Assembly (NCBI RefSeq): GCF_052116145.1
Contig: NZ_JBQKLQ010000005.1
Span: 1 to 64,000 of the forward strand
Length of the DNA: 64,000 nucleotides
Direction of reading: 5' to 3'
Origin: Fundicoccus sp052116145
GTDB taxonomy: Bacteria; Bacillota; Bacilli; Lactobacillales; Aerococcaceae
The notes below the pieces were generated by a model. That model was not told the DNA's origin and made no database searches. It saw nothing but the letters and a program-made list of their open reading frames with translations. Positions 43,863-52,919 of this stretch are shown here, piece by piece; the first letter of the stretch is position 1; the number at the start of each line of letters is the position of its first letter. The translations under genes were made by a program, and so were the position numbers.

Positions 43863-44957
43863 ATGAAAATTGGCGCACGGGTTCTTAAGACCGGTCTTGC
43901 CATAACATTATCGATTTATGCCTCAATCTTATTGTTTCCAGACAGTAGTGGGGCCCTAGCCGGTATTGCGGCAAGTTTATCTACTCAACCTTCCGTTAAA
44001 AAATCTTTTGAAACTTTTATTAGTCGTGTTGTTGCCAACTCGATTGGTGGTTTACTCGCCGTTCTAATGATTTATGCGATTGGTAATTCCCCTATTGCAA
44101 TCGGGGTATCTGCTGTTTTGGCAATTGCTGTATTGAATGGTTTAAAATTGAGTGATGTAATTCCATTAACCATTGTAACAATTGTTGTTATTATGTTGAG
44201 CACTGACACTGATTATATCATGACAGCTTTTGCTCGTGTCATTGAGACAGTCATTGGCGTTTCGATTTCATTTGTTATCAACTTACTGATACATCCCCCT
44301 AAACATGATGCTCAGTTCTTTAAAACATTAGAAACAGTCACTAGTGAAGTACTTCTATTATTGCGAGCCACCCTGCGTAAGAACACGGACTTTTCAATCC
44401 TACACCGTGATCTTCAGTGGGCCAAAAAACAAATGAGTCAATTCAATACATTATTTCGATTAATCAGCGAAGAATGGATCATTTCAAAATCTGAACGTGT
44501 AGCACGCGCTCGAAAATTAGTCATTTACCGACACATGGGCCGTACGACTCAAAGTGCTATCGATTTATTAGATGCTTTACATAAATACAGTCATATCTAT
44601 TATGATTTTCCAGATGAGTTCCGGACGATTTTCCGAGAACGTCTTGAAACATTATTTACGGCTCATGAGCAAATCATCATGAAATTTTACGGAAAGGTCC
44701 CACCTGAAGCTGTCAATTACATGGAAATGAACCGTGAAAACCGAGAAGATTATTTAGATATGTTCTTTTCTGAAGCAAAACATCAAGAAGAAGTGAAGGA
44801 ACATCATCAATTTGAAGCCAATGGTGTGACTCATATCATGGCTGCTAGTTTCACTTACGAAGAGAAATTGACTAACTTAAATCGTCTGGTCCGAAATTAT
44901 AAATTGCAAAACGAAGGTCAGCAATACGATACCTCGCACGATGACCTAAGAAATTAA
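43863..44957 (+). CDS. Aromatic acid exporter family (FUSC/DUF939) membrane protein
   Basis: The 364-residue protein has about five to six membrane helices in residues 10-145, starting KIGARVLKTGLAITLSIYAS, the pattern of ArAE_1 (PF06081). A cytosolic helical part follows (about 150-350), predicted to be coiled and acidic. Relatives are annotated as putative aromatic acid exporters by analogy to AaeB; the true substrate is unknown. It is monocistronic, with a terminator after it, and divergent from perR, which might control it, although no operator is evident. Confidence 0.8.
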   Translation: MKIGARVLKTGLAITLSIYASILLFPDSSGALAGIAASLSTQPSVKKSFETFISRVVANSIGGLLAVLMIYAIGNSPIAIGVSAVLAIAVLNGLKLSDVIPLTIVTIVVIMLSTDTDYIMTAFARVIETVIGVSISFVINLLIHPPKHDAQFFKTLETVTSEVLLLLRATLRKNTDFSILHRDLQWAKKQMSQFNTLFRLISEEWIISKSERVARARKLVIYRHMGRTTQSAIDLLDALHKYSHIYYDFPDEFRTIFRERLETLFTAHEQIIMKFYGKVPPEAVNYMEMNRENREDYLDMFFSEAKHQEEVKEHHQFEANGVTHIMAASFTYEEKLTNLNRLVRNYKLQNEGQQYDTSHDDLRN

Positions 44958-44967
44958 TACTAATAAA

Positions 44968-45022
44968 AGCCAGTTTCGAGTACAACCGTCTAACGGTTCA
45001 CTCGAAACTGGCTTCTTTTTTC
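44968..45022 (+). terminator. Terminator of the FUSC-type gene
   Basis: AAGCCAGTTTCGAGT and ACTCGAAACTGGCTT form a 15-bp stem with a T run; the reverse strand can also serve the converging L,D-transpeptidase gene. Confidence 0.9.
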
Positions 45023-45061
45023 ATTATTAAATGAAAACATATGTGCTAGTGCTTATATTCT

Positions 45062-46468
45062 TTAGAAAATAACTACAGGCATGCCATAATAAACAAGTTC
45101 AAAGACATCTGGCATTACACCTGGCGGTGTATTGATACAACCTAGGGAACCATTACTCAAGTATGCTTCGCCCCCAAAAGAAGATTGCCAGTTCGCATCA
45201 TGAATGCCTTGTGCTTGATCATCAAATGCTATCCAGTAATCAACTGGCTGTTCATAATCCATTTCAGTTCGTGGATTGTAACCGACCAAAGTACTCTCTT
45301 CTTCCATGTTCCACACTTGGTAAGTTCCTGGCACTGTATTGGTGCCCGGCGTTCCAGTTACAATAGCTGTTTGCAAAGCAACTTCGCCTTCAATATAAAT
45401 GGTCATCATCTGATGATAAACATCCACTTCAACATATGAGGCACCAATGTCATCACTGATATCTACCCCATAACCACTTCCACCAATCGCCGGTTCACGT
45501 GTCGCATCTTCACCTGCTAAAACATTGGCAGCTATATTCTCCGCTTCTGTATAGCGATCAATATACCAGCCATAAGTCCCAGGTTCCAATGTGACTGTCC
45601 CTTGGTATGTACTTTCAAACTGACGTGTTTTGAATAATGAAGCGTAAGTCTCATTTAAACCGTATAAATAATCTTCAATCAATTCTACATTCACTTGTGG
45701 TTCTTGACTTTCATCAACAAAAATCCAACTCGCAATTTCATCACTTGGTATCACAATCGATTCTCCATCTAATTTCAACGTTATAGCGACATTTTGCATC
45801 TTATCCAAGCGTGCTTGTAAATCAGTCACCTCAGCTGTATCCTGACGCACCAATGGTTGAATGTAAGCTGAAGCTAAATCGAGACTATTCTTTCCATTTT
45901 CTAATTGCTTTTCTAATGCTGATTCAAATGACGTGGCAGAAATTTGTTGACCATATACTTCTTCTTTAATTTGATAGACGCCCGCTTCGCTAATCCCAAT
46001 ATAAGCATCAGCGCTGGCAGTACGCTCATTGTTATTGACACCCACACTAACCATCAAGCCTTCTATCATTGACGAATCGAACGTTACATACTCATCCAAC
46101 TGCTCAACCGATTGTGGTGAAGCAAACAGATAAACAGGCCATTTGGCTGCAGATTGTTGCTCCAATAATTGCTGTAAAATCGCTGTTGTATCTGATTGAA
46201 CATTGAGTTGAGATAATTCAATATACCCCAATTCTTGCTCATTTTCAGTTAACATCACTTGCTGTTCTTCTAATTCTTTTTGAACATGTGCTTGGGCATT
46301 TTCAAGTGTCAATTGGCTAACGCTAATTGCACCCACCTTCGTGTTAGGGACGAAGTGCGATTGGAAAAACCATATGCCAAGCAAATATAATAGAATGAAA
46401 ATCCCGATACCGACTGCCGGTAGAACATATTTTATATGCTTTTTAATAAATTCTGTGTTCATATCCAC
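45062..46468 (-). CDS. L,D-transpeptidase (YkuD) with altered SHGC motif
   Basis: It cross-links peptidoglycan stem peptides (3-3 linkage) outside the cell. The 468-residue protein has a short cytosolic end, one membrane helix (about 13-36), a peptidoglycan-binding-type region (about 50-300) and a YkuD domain (about 335-468). The closest pattern I recall is Enterococcus faecium Ldtfm. His423 and Cys444 keep the 21-residue spacing of the catalytic pair, and Ser441 is present, but the motif is SLGC, with Leu442 where SHGC is usual. Such an enzyme can bypass D,D-transpeptidases under beta-lactams; that is family knowledge, not shown here. Confidence 0.88.
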   Translation of the reverse strand: MDMNTEFIKKHIKYVLPAVGIGIFILLYLLGIWFFQSHFVPNTKVGAISVSQLTLENAQAHVQKELEEQQVMLTENEQELGYIELSQLNVQSDTTAILQQLLEQQSAAKWPVYLFASPQSVEQLDEYVTFDSSMIEGLMVSVGVNNNERTASADAYIGISEAGVYQIKEEVYGQQISATSFESALEKQLENGKNSLDLASAYIQPLVRQDTAEVTDLQARLDKMQNVAITLKLDGESIVIPSDEIASWIFVDESQEPQVNVELIEDYLYGLNETYASLFKTRQFESTYQGTVTLEPGTYGWYIDRYTEAENIAANVLAGEDATREPAIGGSGYGVDISDDIGASYVEVDVYHQMMTIYIEGEVALQTAIVTGTPGTNTVPGTYQVWNMEEESTLVGYNPRTEMDYEQPVDYWIAFDDQAQGIHDANWQSSFGGEAYLSNGSLGCINTPPGVMPDVFELVYYGMPVVIF

Positions 46469-46626
46469 TTGCTCCTTATACTCACTAATCTCACGATTAA
46501 ATCACTCCATTAATTAGCAACCGCCTTCACACAAAACTCGAAAGGCTTATTTGAAAATCAACAGTCTAATTCATAAGTTAATCACTATTTTACCACATTT
46601 TACCATGACAAAGCCCCTATGAGAAT

Positions 46627-46655
46627 AAAAAGAGTAGCAATTAAGCTACTCTTTC
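46627..46655 (-). terminator. Terminator after the 90-residue orphan gene
   Basis: AAAGAGTAGC and GCTACTCTTT form a stem followed on the minus strand by a T run. Confidence 0.85.
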
Positions 46656-46666
46656 AAAATTTTCAA

Positions 46667-46939
46667 CTATTTCACTAAGTTCAATTTGACGACCTTTCGT
46701 TCTTTAACTGTACTCATCATCCCAAATGCTCGTTGAAAAGGATTTTCAGTTTCAGCCAGATTAGCGTCGCCTAAGTGACAGACATATTGTCTACCTTCAA
46801 TTTCGATAACAGGTTCCATCGACTCTTTAATAATCGTTAAATCCAGTCCTTCGCGTTTTTTATATTTAAGCAACTCTCGAGAAAAGTCCTTGATTGCTTT
46901 AATCGGTTCTTTAGGCTCGAATACTCTACACGGTTTCAT
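46667..46939 (-). CDS. Small basic protein, function unknown
   Basis: A 90-residue cytosolic protein with two cysteines, a Lys-rich helix (ELLKYKKREGLDLTII) and a C-terminal basic strand (KERKVVKLNLVK). The ATG at 46939 follows GAGGTG with 6-base spacing; a GTG at 46948 is the alternative. It has its own terminator. I do not recognise a family. A regulatory or structural role cannot be argued from the sequence. Confidence 0.65.
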   Translation of the reverse strand: MKPCRVFEPKEPIKAIKDFSRELLKYKKREGLDLTIIKESMEPVIEIEGRQYVCHLGDANLAETENPFQRAFGMMSTVKERKVVKLNLVK

Positions 46940-47081
46940 TCTATTCACCTCATAAGATTAATAGAAGCATTATACATCTTGCAAAAGGATAAAGCTAGAG
47001 TATTGTTTAGCTTTTAAAAAACTTAATTTTCAATCGATATTCCTGCTTGTCAAACAGTAAACAAACACCGTCCTAACAAGA

Positions 47082-47675
47082 TTACCCCTCTGATTTCTCT
47101 GATGAATTCGTCGCTTGAACTACTTGAGAACCTGCGATTAAATCAGCAAGATGACGTTTATCCAAACGGTACAAACCCATATACAAAAATAGGACTAATA
47201 ATCCCACAGACAGACCATAACTAACGATGCCAAAGGCGTCAATTTCTCCAAACATAAAATGAATGACAGCCATATGTCCAAACTGCCACGGTAAGAATTT
47301 AATAATATTTCGCAATAAGCTTCGTCCGAAGGATAGTTTTTTAAATCGAACTGTTAAGCCTGCGAAGCGCTTCCCTAGTGTGCCTGCCCAACGATAATCT
47401 AACCAAGCAAAAATTAAGCTGATGGGTACGCTCGTCGTAAAGGTCGCGATTAAATGACTATACCGTTCATCTTGAGCCGGTAAAGCTTCACCATAAACAA
47501 AGTAGTTAACAATTAACATAACTAGGAAAAGACTAATCAAATACAAACAGATCATCAGCCAGTCAACTAAAAGTTCTGTCAACCGTTGCTTTTTGCTGAT
47601 AGGATTTTGTGCCAAAAGTGTTTGGCTATCTTCAACTTGATCGCTCACTGCTTCAAGTGTATCTTTATGGCTCAT
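47082..47675 (-). CDS. RDD family membrane protein
   Basis: A 197-residue protein with three or four membrane helices. The RDD pattern is visible: an Arg in KKQRLTELLVDW at the first helix, and Asp residues in FAWLDYRWAGTLGKRFAGL and RSLLRNIIKFLPW. Such proteins are transport-related or act as membrane scaffolds; some are proposed Na+/H+ antiporters. The gene lies about 27 bp after the DsbA-family gene and is probably co-transcribed with it. Function is uncharacterised. Confidence 0.82.
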   Translation of the reverse strand: MSHKDTLEAVSDQVEDSQTLLAQNPISKKQRLTELLVDWLMICLYLISLFLVMLIVNYFVYGEALPAQDERYSHLIATFTTSVPISLIFAWLDYRWAGTLGKRFAGLTVRFKKLSFGRSLLRNIIKFLPWQFGHMAVIHFMFGEIDAFGIVSYGLSVGLLVLFLYMGLYRLDKRHLADLIAGSQVVQATNSSEKSEG

Positions 47676-47701
47676 TAATCATCGCCTCACTTTCCATTTA
47701 T

Positions 47702-48346
47702 TTAGGCATCTGCTTGCTCTTGCCATGCTTGGGTTAGAGCTTCTTTAAATAATTCAGTGGGTTGTGCACCTGACACGGCGTATTTATTGGCTAAGACAAA
47801 GAACGGAACACCTTGGACTCCAATCATTTGCGCTTGTTGAATGTCTGCATAAAACGCGTCTTGATAATCTTCGGATGCTAGGATTGAGCGTACAACTTCT
47901 TCATCTAAACCAACTTCTTTCGAAAGTTTTACAATCACTTCTGCTTCTCCTAAGTTCTCACCTTGTGTAAAGTAAGCTTGGTAAAAGCGCTCAAAATACT
48001 CATTACCTTTCCCGTTTTCTTTAGCATATTGAAAGACCCGGTGAGCATCTTGAGTTGGCGCATATTTAGCCTGTTCAAAATCTATAGCCAAACCAGCGGC
48101 TTGTCCCATATCCACTACACGCTGAGTCATTTCCTTTGCTTGTTCAAGCGGCATGCCTTTGTCGTCTGCTAATGATTGTAGATAGCTTTTATTGTCATCA
48201 TATTTCGCCTCCGGATTTAATAAAAAACTCTTATATTCAATTTCTACCTGATCACCAAAATCCAATTCTGCCAGAGCTTTTGCCAAATGCGCTTCACCAA
48301 TATAGCAAAAAGGACACACAAAATCAGACCAAATCGTAACATTCAT
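47702..48346 (-). CDS. DsbA/FrnE-family thiol oxidoreductase
   Basis: A 214-residue cytosolic protein of the FrnE branch of the DsbA superfamily, without a signal peptide. The redox pair is CPFC at residues 11-14, in SDFVCPFCYIGE. A cis-Pro segment is GVQGVPFFVL near residue 176. The family is annotated as disulfide isomerase or 2-hydroxychromene-2-carboxylate isomerase-like; redox stress roles are reported for homologues. Together with spx and perR it adds to a redox theme, though not in one operon. Confidence 0.88.
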   Translation of the reverse strand: MNVTIWSDFVCPFCYIGEAHLAKALAELDFGDQVEIEYKSFLLNPEAKYDDNKSYLQSLADDKGMPLEQAKEMTQRVVDMGQAAGLAIDFEQAKYAPTQDAHRVFQYAKENGKGNEYFERFYQAYFTQGENLGEAEVIVKLSKEVGLDEEVVRSILASEDYQDAFYADIQQAQMIGVQGVPFFVLANKYAVSGAQPTELFKEALTQAWQEQADA

Positions 48347-48513
48347 TTAAACACTTCCAATCATTTTATTTACCTACTGCCATTACTTGTTGTTTATTAT
48401 AATGTAGATTTGAGTGAATGTACAATCTGACAAACCGTACCACCTATTCTTTTCACTACCTATTTTCAATCATTTACCCTACAATATAGCTAATACAAAC
48501 TAAGGAGGACCAC

Positions 48514-48885
48514 ATGGAAACTTTTGACGATTACCTAGCGACCATTACCAATGAGGAACATCAAAAAATCACACGCGATGTGCTGAATTGGGTGAGGGAA
48601 AATTATCCCGATATGACTGAACGAATCGCATGGAGTTCACCAACCTTTGTTGCCCATGGCACCCATATCATCAGCTTTAAACATACCAAGAAACATCTTG
48701 CTGTCTCCATCGAAGGAAAAGCTGTCCGACACTTCGCTGAAACTTTCGATGAAAACGACCTAAACTACGGAACAATGAACGTAAATTTCCCTTGGAAAAC
48801 ACCTATTAACCTGTCCTTATTAAAAGACATCATCGATTATAACCTTGAAGATAAAAAAGACCTCACCAGTTACTGGCGTAAATAA
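48514..48885 (+). CDS. DUF1801 family protein
   Basis: A 123-residue cytosolic protein. TERIAWSSPTFVAHGTHIISF and HLAVSIEGKAV match the YdhG-like DUF1801 fold (SCP2-unrelated), some members of which are called iron chaperones. AAGGAGGACCAC precedes the ATG. It is divergent from the FrnE gene. No function is assigned; the call rests on the central motif only. Confidence 0.78.
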   Translation: METFDDYLATITNEEHQKITRDVLNWVRENYPDMTERIAWSSPTFVAHGTHIISFKHTKKHLAVSIEGKAVRHFAETFDENDLNYGTMNVNFPWKTPINLSLLKDIIDYNLEDKKDLTSYWRK

Positions 48886-49034
48886 ACCATTGACCATAGT
48901 TTCTGGTCTCAGCTAGCCCAGCTGATGAGATTACACCCAAACTTATTGTTGTCTACATAGACGACTCGTGAATTGATAACGAAGCGCCCCATCAAGCAAA
49001 GAATTTTTGCCACACCACTTTCAAATCCAACACC

Positions 49035-49081
49035 AAAAAACGCCGCTAGGAGTATAACCCAAAACTCCTAGTAGCGCTTTT
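49035..49081 (-). terminator. Terminator of the DUF1622 gene
   Basis: GCGCTACTAGGAG and CTCCTAGCGGCG form a long stem with A and T tracts on either side, ending at the stop codon of the minus-strand gene. Confidence 0.88.
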
Positions 49082-49540
49082 TTACTTCTTGCTTAAATCA
49101 TCCGCTGACTTCATCGCCACCTCAGCATTTGACACAGAGTCAGTCGATTTAACCTCATTATTTCGATAGAACACCGGTTGAATCGCCTGACCCGAACGTT
49201 GAATATCACCAGTAATAATCGCTTGCTTAACCTCCCAATGAATCAACAACGTCAAAACAATTCTCAGCACGACAACAAAAGCAAGTATAATTAATTCATT
49301 TAAATCGCGAACAATGACCGTTTTAATAATCTCTGCGCCCAATTTAAACTCTAAACTCAAAGCTAAAGCTTCACCAAGTGTAATCTTGACAAGTGAATTA
49401 TTTAAATCCATTCCACTTTTGAAGAAAATCATCAAGGCCTTGACGCTACCAAAGATAATCATAAAAATCCCGATAAGTTCAAGCGCATGTACTACAATTG
49501 GACTGAAAGACTCTTCGATAAAACGCAATAATTCTAACAT
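49082..49540 (-). CDS. DUF1622 family membrane protein
   Basis: A 152-residue protein with two to three membrane helices: about 15-37, a long amphipathic region (GEALALSLEFKLGAEIIKT) and about 83-105. The core pattern matches DUF1622. The C terminus is hydrophilic and Ser/Lys-rich. ATG 49540 has AGGGTG 6 bases upstream; an upstream GTG at 49549 is possible. Function is unknown. Confidence 0.75.
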   Translation of the reverse strand: MLELLRFIEESFSPIVVHALELIGIFMIIFGSVKALMIFFKSGMDLNNSLVKITLGEALALSLEFKLGAEIIKTVIVRDLNELIILAFVVVLRIVLTLLIHWEVKQAIITGDIQRSGQAIQPVFYRNNEVKSTDSVSNAEVAMKSADDLSKK

Positions 49541-49602
49541 CTTTATCACCCTACTTTACTCTTTCTTGATGCAAGCATACCAAGTGACAAAGACAGATGC
49601 AA

Positions 49603-50640
49603 CTATAATTTCATCACTAAATTCATCAACATCCGGATCGATAAATCCGGACGAGCCATTTGTTGTAAAGTGCCAACCAAAAACAAGTCGCCTTGCGGAT
49701 AATAAAAAGCAAAAGCACCAGTCGAACCCGTATGTCCCAACAACTCAACTTGCTTAAGCCCCTCTTTCGTCCGTTTCCTTAATGGCAATTTCATAAAGCC
49801 GGCGCCATAACGAATCGGAGCCCAATCCGCTTGCAACTCATGGTAACTCTCAAGCCTTTTAAAAATTCTAGGGTCAAATAGCTGACCAGTATAGAAAGCC
49901 TTAAGAAAAATCATTAAATCACGGGCTGTCGTGACTAAGCCACTACTAGCGTCTTGGGCAAGAAACCTCGGACGATTCAATACTTGCTGTTCAAAGTAAA
50001 CATTTGGCAACTCAGCTGAATCTTTTTCTATTAAATAAGTTTGACTTAAAGCCAATGGCTGGCAAATTCTTTCCTTAAATAATATGGCTAATGGTTGCTC
50101 CAACACGTTTTCCAACAGCTGACCCAGCAAATTAAAATTAATGTCGGCATAAAACGCTTTGCCTGTTGTTCCTGGCTTGAAATGAGCACTCAAGCTTTTC
50201 GTTAATTGAATTCTTTCCTCATTCGTCACACTAAAATCTTCGCTCACTAAACGCTTAGAAAAATTGCTCGGGCCCTCCAAATAGCTATCCGCCAAGCCAC
50301 TCGTCTGAAACAATAAATCCGCTACCGTCAAGTCAAAACTATAATCTTTACCTTCGAAAACATGTAAACCCTCTAACGTCCCCCGGTCAAAATAAGAAAC
50401 TAATCCATCTGCCAAATTGAGACGCTCCTCTTCAACTAGCTGTAATATCAGACAAGTTACAAACATTTTGGTCAAGCTAGCCGCTAAGAAGGGACGGTCG
50501 ATAGTCAATTCACCTTGCCTCGCTTGATGAGTAAAAGTGCCTTTTGAGTCTTCTATAAATAATATTGCTTCGGGCACTTGCGCTTTTTTTAAATATTTTT
50601 TAAAGATTTGATTGATAAGTGTTGGGCGAAGTATTGTCAT
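49603..50640 (-). CDS. Serine hydrolase of the class C beta-lactamase superfamily
   Basis: A 345-residue protein with the penicillin-binding-like fold. The nucleophile motif SLTK (SxxK) is near residues 54-57 in LAASLTKMFV; the Tyr motif is YADIN near 163 and HTGST near 308 takes the KTG role. No signal peptide or membrane anchor is seen, so it is probably cytosolic. Such proteins often hydrolyse small esters or D-amino acid peptides; beta-lactam resistance should not be assumed. The ATG follows AGGATGCC at moderate distance. Confidence 0.85.
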   Translation of the reverse strand: MTILRPTLINQIFKKYLKKAQVPEAILFIEDSKGTFTHQARQGELTIDRPFLAASLTKMFVTCLILQLVEEERLNLADGLVSYFDRGTLEGLHVFEGKDYSFDLTVADLLFQTSGLADSYLEGPSNFSKRLVSEDFSVTNEERIQLTKSLSAHFKPGTTGKAFYADINFNLLGQLLENVLEQPLAILFKERICQPLALSQTYLIEKDSAELPNVYFEQQVLNRPRFLAQDASSGLVTTARDLMIFLKAFYTGQLFDPRIFKRLESYHELQADWAPIRYGAGFMKLPLRKRTKEGLKQVELLGHTGSTGAFAFYYPQGDLFLVGTLQQMARPDLSIRMLMNLVMKL

Positions 50641-50670
50641 TCCTATTTTGGCATCCTTTCTGTTTGGACT

Positions 50671-52077
50671 TTAAACAAAAATGGTTTTAATTTCAACGTA
50701 GTCCTCAACACCGTACAAGCCGATTTCACGGCCAATTCCTGACTGTTTATAGCCACCAAAAGGCGCGCGTGGATTGCGTGCCCCATTATTAATGTAAACA
50801 TTCCCGGTTCTCATTTCCTTAGCAACTCGGCGGGCCTGTTCTGGCGGGCCTACAACAGCTCCAGATAAACCATAAGGCGAATCATTGGCAATCTCAATCG
50901 CATCATCGACAGTGTCGTAAGTAATCACGACTAAGACTGGGCCGAAAATTTCTTCACGCGCGATGCGCATATCGTTGGTTACATTGACGAGAATAGTTGG
51001 CTCCACGTAAAACCCTGTTCTTTCAATCGTTTGACCGCCCACTAATACTTCAGCCCCTTCTTCATGTGCAATTTCTAAATAATCGAGGACTGTTTGACGT
51101 TGGCGATTCGATACCATCGGACCAACCATAGTACGATCATCAGTTGGATCTCCAATAACAACTGTTTCATCATAGTAAGTTTTCAAGGCTTTAATGACTG
51201 TATCATATTCATTGGCAGGCACTAACAGACGTGACAAGGCCGCACAGGTTTGCCCTTGGTTATTCAACACAGTATCTACGGATTTTTTTACTGCTAAGTT
51301 TAAATCACCACCTGGTAAATAAATTAAAGCGGACTTGCCGCCCAATTCCAGTACCAATTTCTTGATTGTGCTACTGGCTTTAGCATAGAGTCCTTGCCCC
51401 ACATCTGTTGAACCTGTAAAGGAAACTATCGCCACATCGGGATGACCAGCTAAGTAATCACCGGCATCACTTCCACTTCCTGTAATTAAGTTAAAAACTC
51501 CAGACGGTAAGCCGGCTGCATCAACAATTCTCGCTAGTAATAAAGCGGTAATCGGGGTATCACTCGCTGGTTTTACAACAACTGTATTGCCAGCCAATAG
51601 AGCCGGCGTAATTTTACGTTGAATTTGATTTAAGGGATAGTTCCAAGGGGTAATGCAGGCCACAACTCCTGCTCCTTCTTTGACAACAGTCGCATCATCA
51701 AGCTGTTCTTCAAAGTCATAATGTTTGATATCATTTAAAGTCGCTCGCATCTCACTGATTGCCAATGGCACTTGCACATTGTTCGAAAATGTCTGTGAAC
51801 AGCCTAATTCCGCAACAATCGTGTCGGCTAGTAGTTGTTGTTGAGCTTCAATTCCTGACAGAATTCTTTCAACATAGTCTGAACGCTCTTCGATCGACGT
51901 ACGGTTCCAAGCAGGGAAAGCCTGTTTTGCTGCTTCGACTGCTTGATCTACATCCTCATGATTACTCTTTGAAACTTCTCCTATCACTTCTTCAGTTGCC
52001 GGATTAATCACTTCGCTATATTCATTGGATAATGCATCCTGCCATTGCCCGTTAACATAATTTTGATATTGTTTCAT
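50671..52077 (-). CDS. NAD(P)-dependent aldehyde dehydrogenase
   Basis: It oxidises an aldehyde to a carboxylate using NAD(P). The 468-residue protein has the cofactor motif SFTGSTDVGQ (near 220), catalytic Glu in LELGGKSAL (near 243) and catalytic Cys in NNQGQTCAAL (near 277), with EEIFGPVL later. The substrate is not predictable; the generic ALDH family includes succinate-semialdehyde and betaine-aldehyde enzymes. It lies 30 bp before the serine hydrolase gene on the same strand, so co-transcription is possible. Confidence 0.92.
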   Translation of the reverse strand: MKQYQNYVNGQWQDALSNEYSEVINPATEEVIGEVSKSNHEDVDQAVEAAKQAFPAWNRTSIEERSDYVERILSGIEAQQQLLADTIVAELGCSQTFSNNVQVPLAISEMRATLNDIKHYDFEEQLDDATVVKEGAGVVACITPWNYPLNQIQRKITPALLAGNTVVVKPASDTPITALLLARIVDAAGLPSGVFNLITGSGSDAGDYLAGHPDVAIVSFTGSTDVGQGLYAKASSTIKKLVLELGGKSALIYLPGGDLNLAVKKSVDTVLNNQGQTCAALSRLLVPANEYDTVIKALKTYYDETVVIGDPTDDRTMVGPMVSNRQRQTVLDYLEIAHEEGAEVLVGGQTIERTGFYVEPTILVNVTNDMRIAREEIFGPVLVVITYDTVDDAIEIANDSPYGLSGAVVGPPEQARRVAKEMRTGNVYINNGARNPRAPFGGYKQSGIGREIGLYGVEDYVEIKTIFV

Positions 52078-52232
52078 AAAATCACCTCATTTTAATTATC
52101 TCTTATCCAAAAGAATGACGCAATCAATCTGCCTTCTCTTTTATAGAAGAATACATTAGGGGACTTGTGCCTTCCTTAAGTCTATAACACTATGGTACAC
52201 TATCCCCAATACTTAAGATGGGAGCTAATTTT

Positions 52233-52508
52233 ATGTTAGAAGTAGAACGTCAACAAATCGATGCAATTGATCGAGAAATTATCCGCTTATTTGAAAAAAG
52301 AACACGTACTGTTGAGGAGGTTGCCCGTGTAAAACTAGCTAATCAATTACCTGTTCTTGATGCTAGTCGTGAACAATTAGTGATTGAAAAAGTCCAAAGT
52401 TACCTTAAGGATCCTTTGCTAGCTGACCAAGTTGCAGCTTTATATGCCGAAATTATGCGTCTTTCTCGCCAACACCAAGAAGAATGGCTATCTAATAAAA
52501 AGGATTAA
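52233..52508 (+). CDS. Chorismate mutase, AroQ type
   Basis: It rearranges chorismate to prephenate for Phe and Tyr synthesis. The 91-residue all-helical protein shows VERQQIDAIDREIIRLFEKR, abbreviated to DAIDREIIRLFEKR, and KLANQLPVLDASRE, the AroQ pattern. ATG 52233 is chosen since GGGAG precedes it; the ATG at 52218 itself overlaps this site. It is monocistronic, remote from any other shikimate gene in the window, and followed by repeat-containing intergenic DNA. Confidence 0.9.
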   Translation: MLEVERQQIDAIDREIIRLFEKRTRTVEEVARVKLANQLPVLDASREQLVIEKVQSYLKDPLLADQVAALYAEIMRLSRQHQEEWLSNKKD

Positions 52509-52565
52509 GCTTAGATAAGATTCGTCATGGAGGGGCTGGGCTCGTTTCTACGGCCAAGGAAAAGT

Positions 52566-52658
52566 GCGACTCGCCGTCACGACCAGGGCCAAAACTGCAA
52601 CTCGCCGTCACGACCAGGGCCAAAAACGCAACTCGCCGTCACGCCCAGGGACAATCAC
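52566..52658. repeat. GC-rich 31-bp tandem repeat, three copies
   Basis: Units start at 52566, 52597 and 52628. Each carries ACTCGCCGTCACG followed by CCAGGG, and the third copy has a few changes. Base composition is clearly richer in G+C than the surroundings. No reading frame seems to be used. Confidence 0.9.
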
Positions 52659-52869
52659 TTACCCTCTCCGACAATAACGATGGTAGAGGGGAGTTCGCGC
52701 CAGCTCACTACATTTCGTAGAGACAGAGTGTTTATAAAATCGTCAGACACGCAGTGGCTGACACCTTTATCTTTCCACAAGTTGCGTTATCCTTGCGCCA
52801 TAAATTGTGACAAAGGACTAATGCGTGACAGAGGTTAAAGAGCAGCTAGTGATATTAAAATCCACGCAA

Positions 52870-52915
52870 AGAGCCTCACACTATTTAATTCGGTGTGAGG
52901 CTCTTGCTTTTTAAA
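52870..52915. terminator. Terminator between chorismate mutase and the YtoQ-like gene
   Basis: AAGAGCCTCACAC and GTGTGAGGCTCTT form a 13-bp stem; a T-rich tail follows on the plus strand, and the minus strand can serve the converging gene. Confidence 0.85.
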
Positions 52916-52919
52916 TGGC

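Larger units (their letters stand above)
52509..52919. other. Repeat-bearing intergenic region, no supported gene
   Basis: The region holds the GC-rich 31-bp repeats (52566-52658), a hairpin CCCTCT/AGAGGG near 52662-52698 and the terminator at 52870-52915. An open frame of about 100 codons runs across it but lacks a Shine-Dalgarno site and reads as low-complexity Arg/Pro, so I do not call it. Confidence 0.6.

Noticed and set aside
49603..50640. Beta-lactam resistance gene
   Set aside because: No export signal, and the class C-like fold is shared with many esterases and peptidases.
52527..52838. Open frame of about 103 codons over the 31-bp repeats
   Set aside because: No ribosome site, Arg/Pro/Gln-rich low-complexity product and no match to a known protein; the frame is a by-product of GC-rich repeats.
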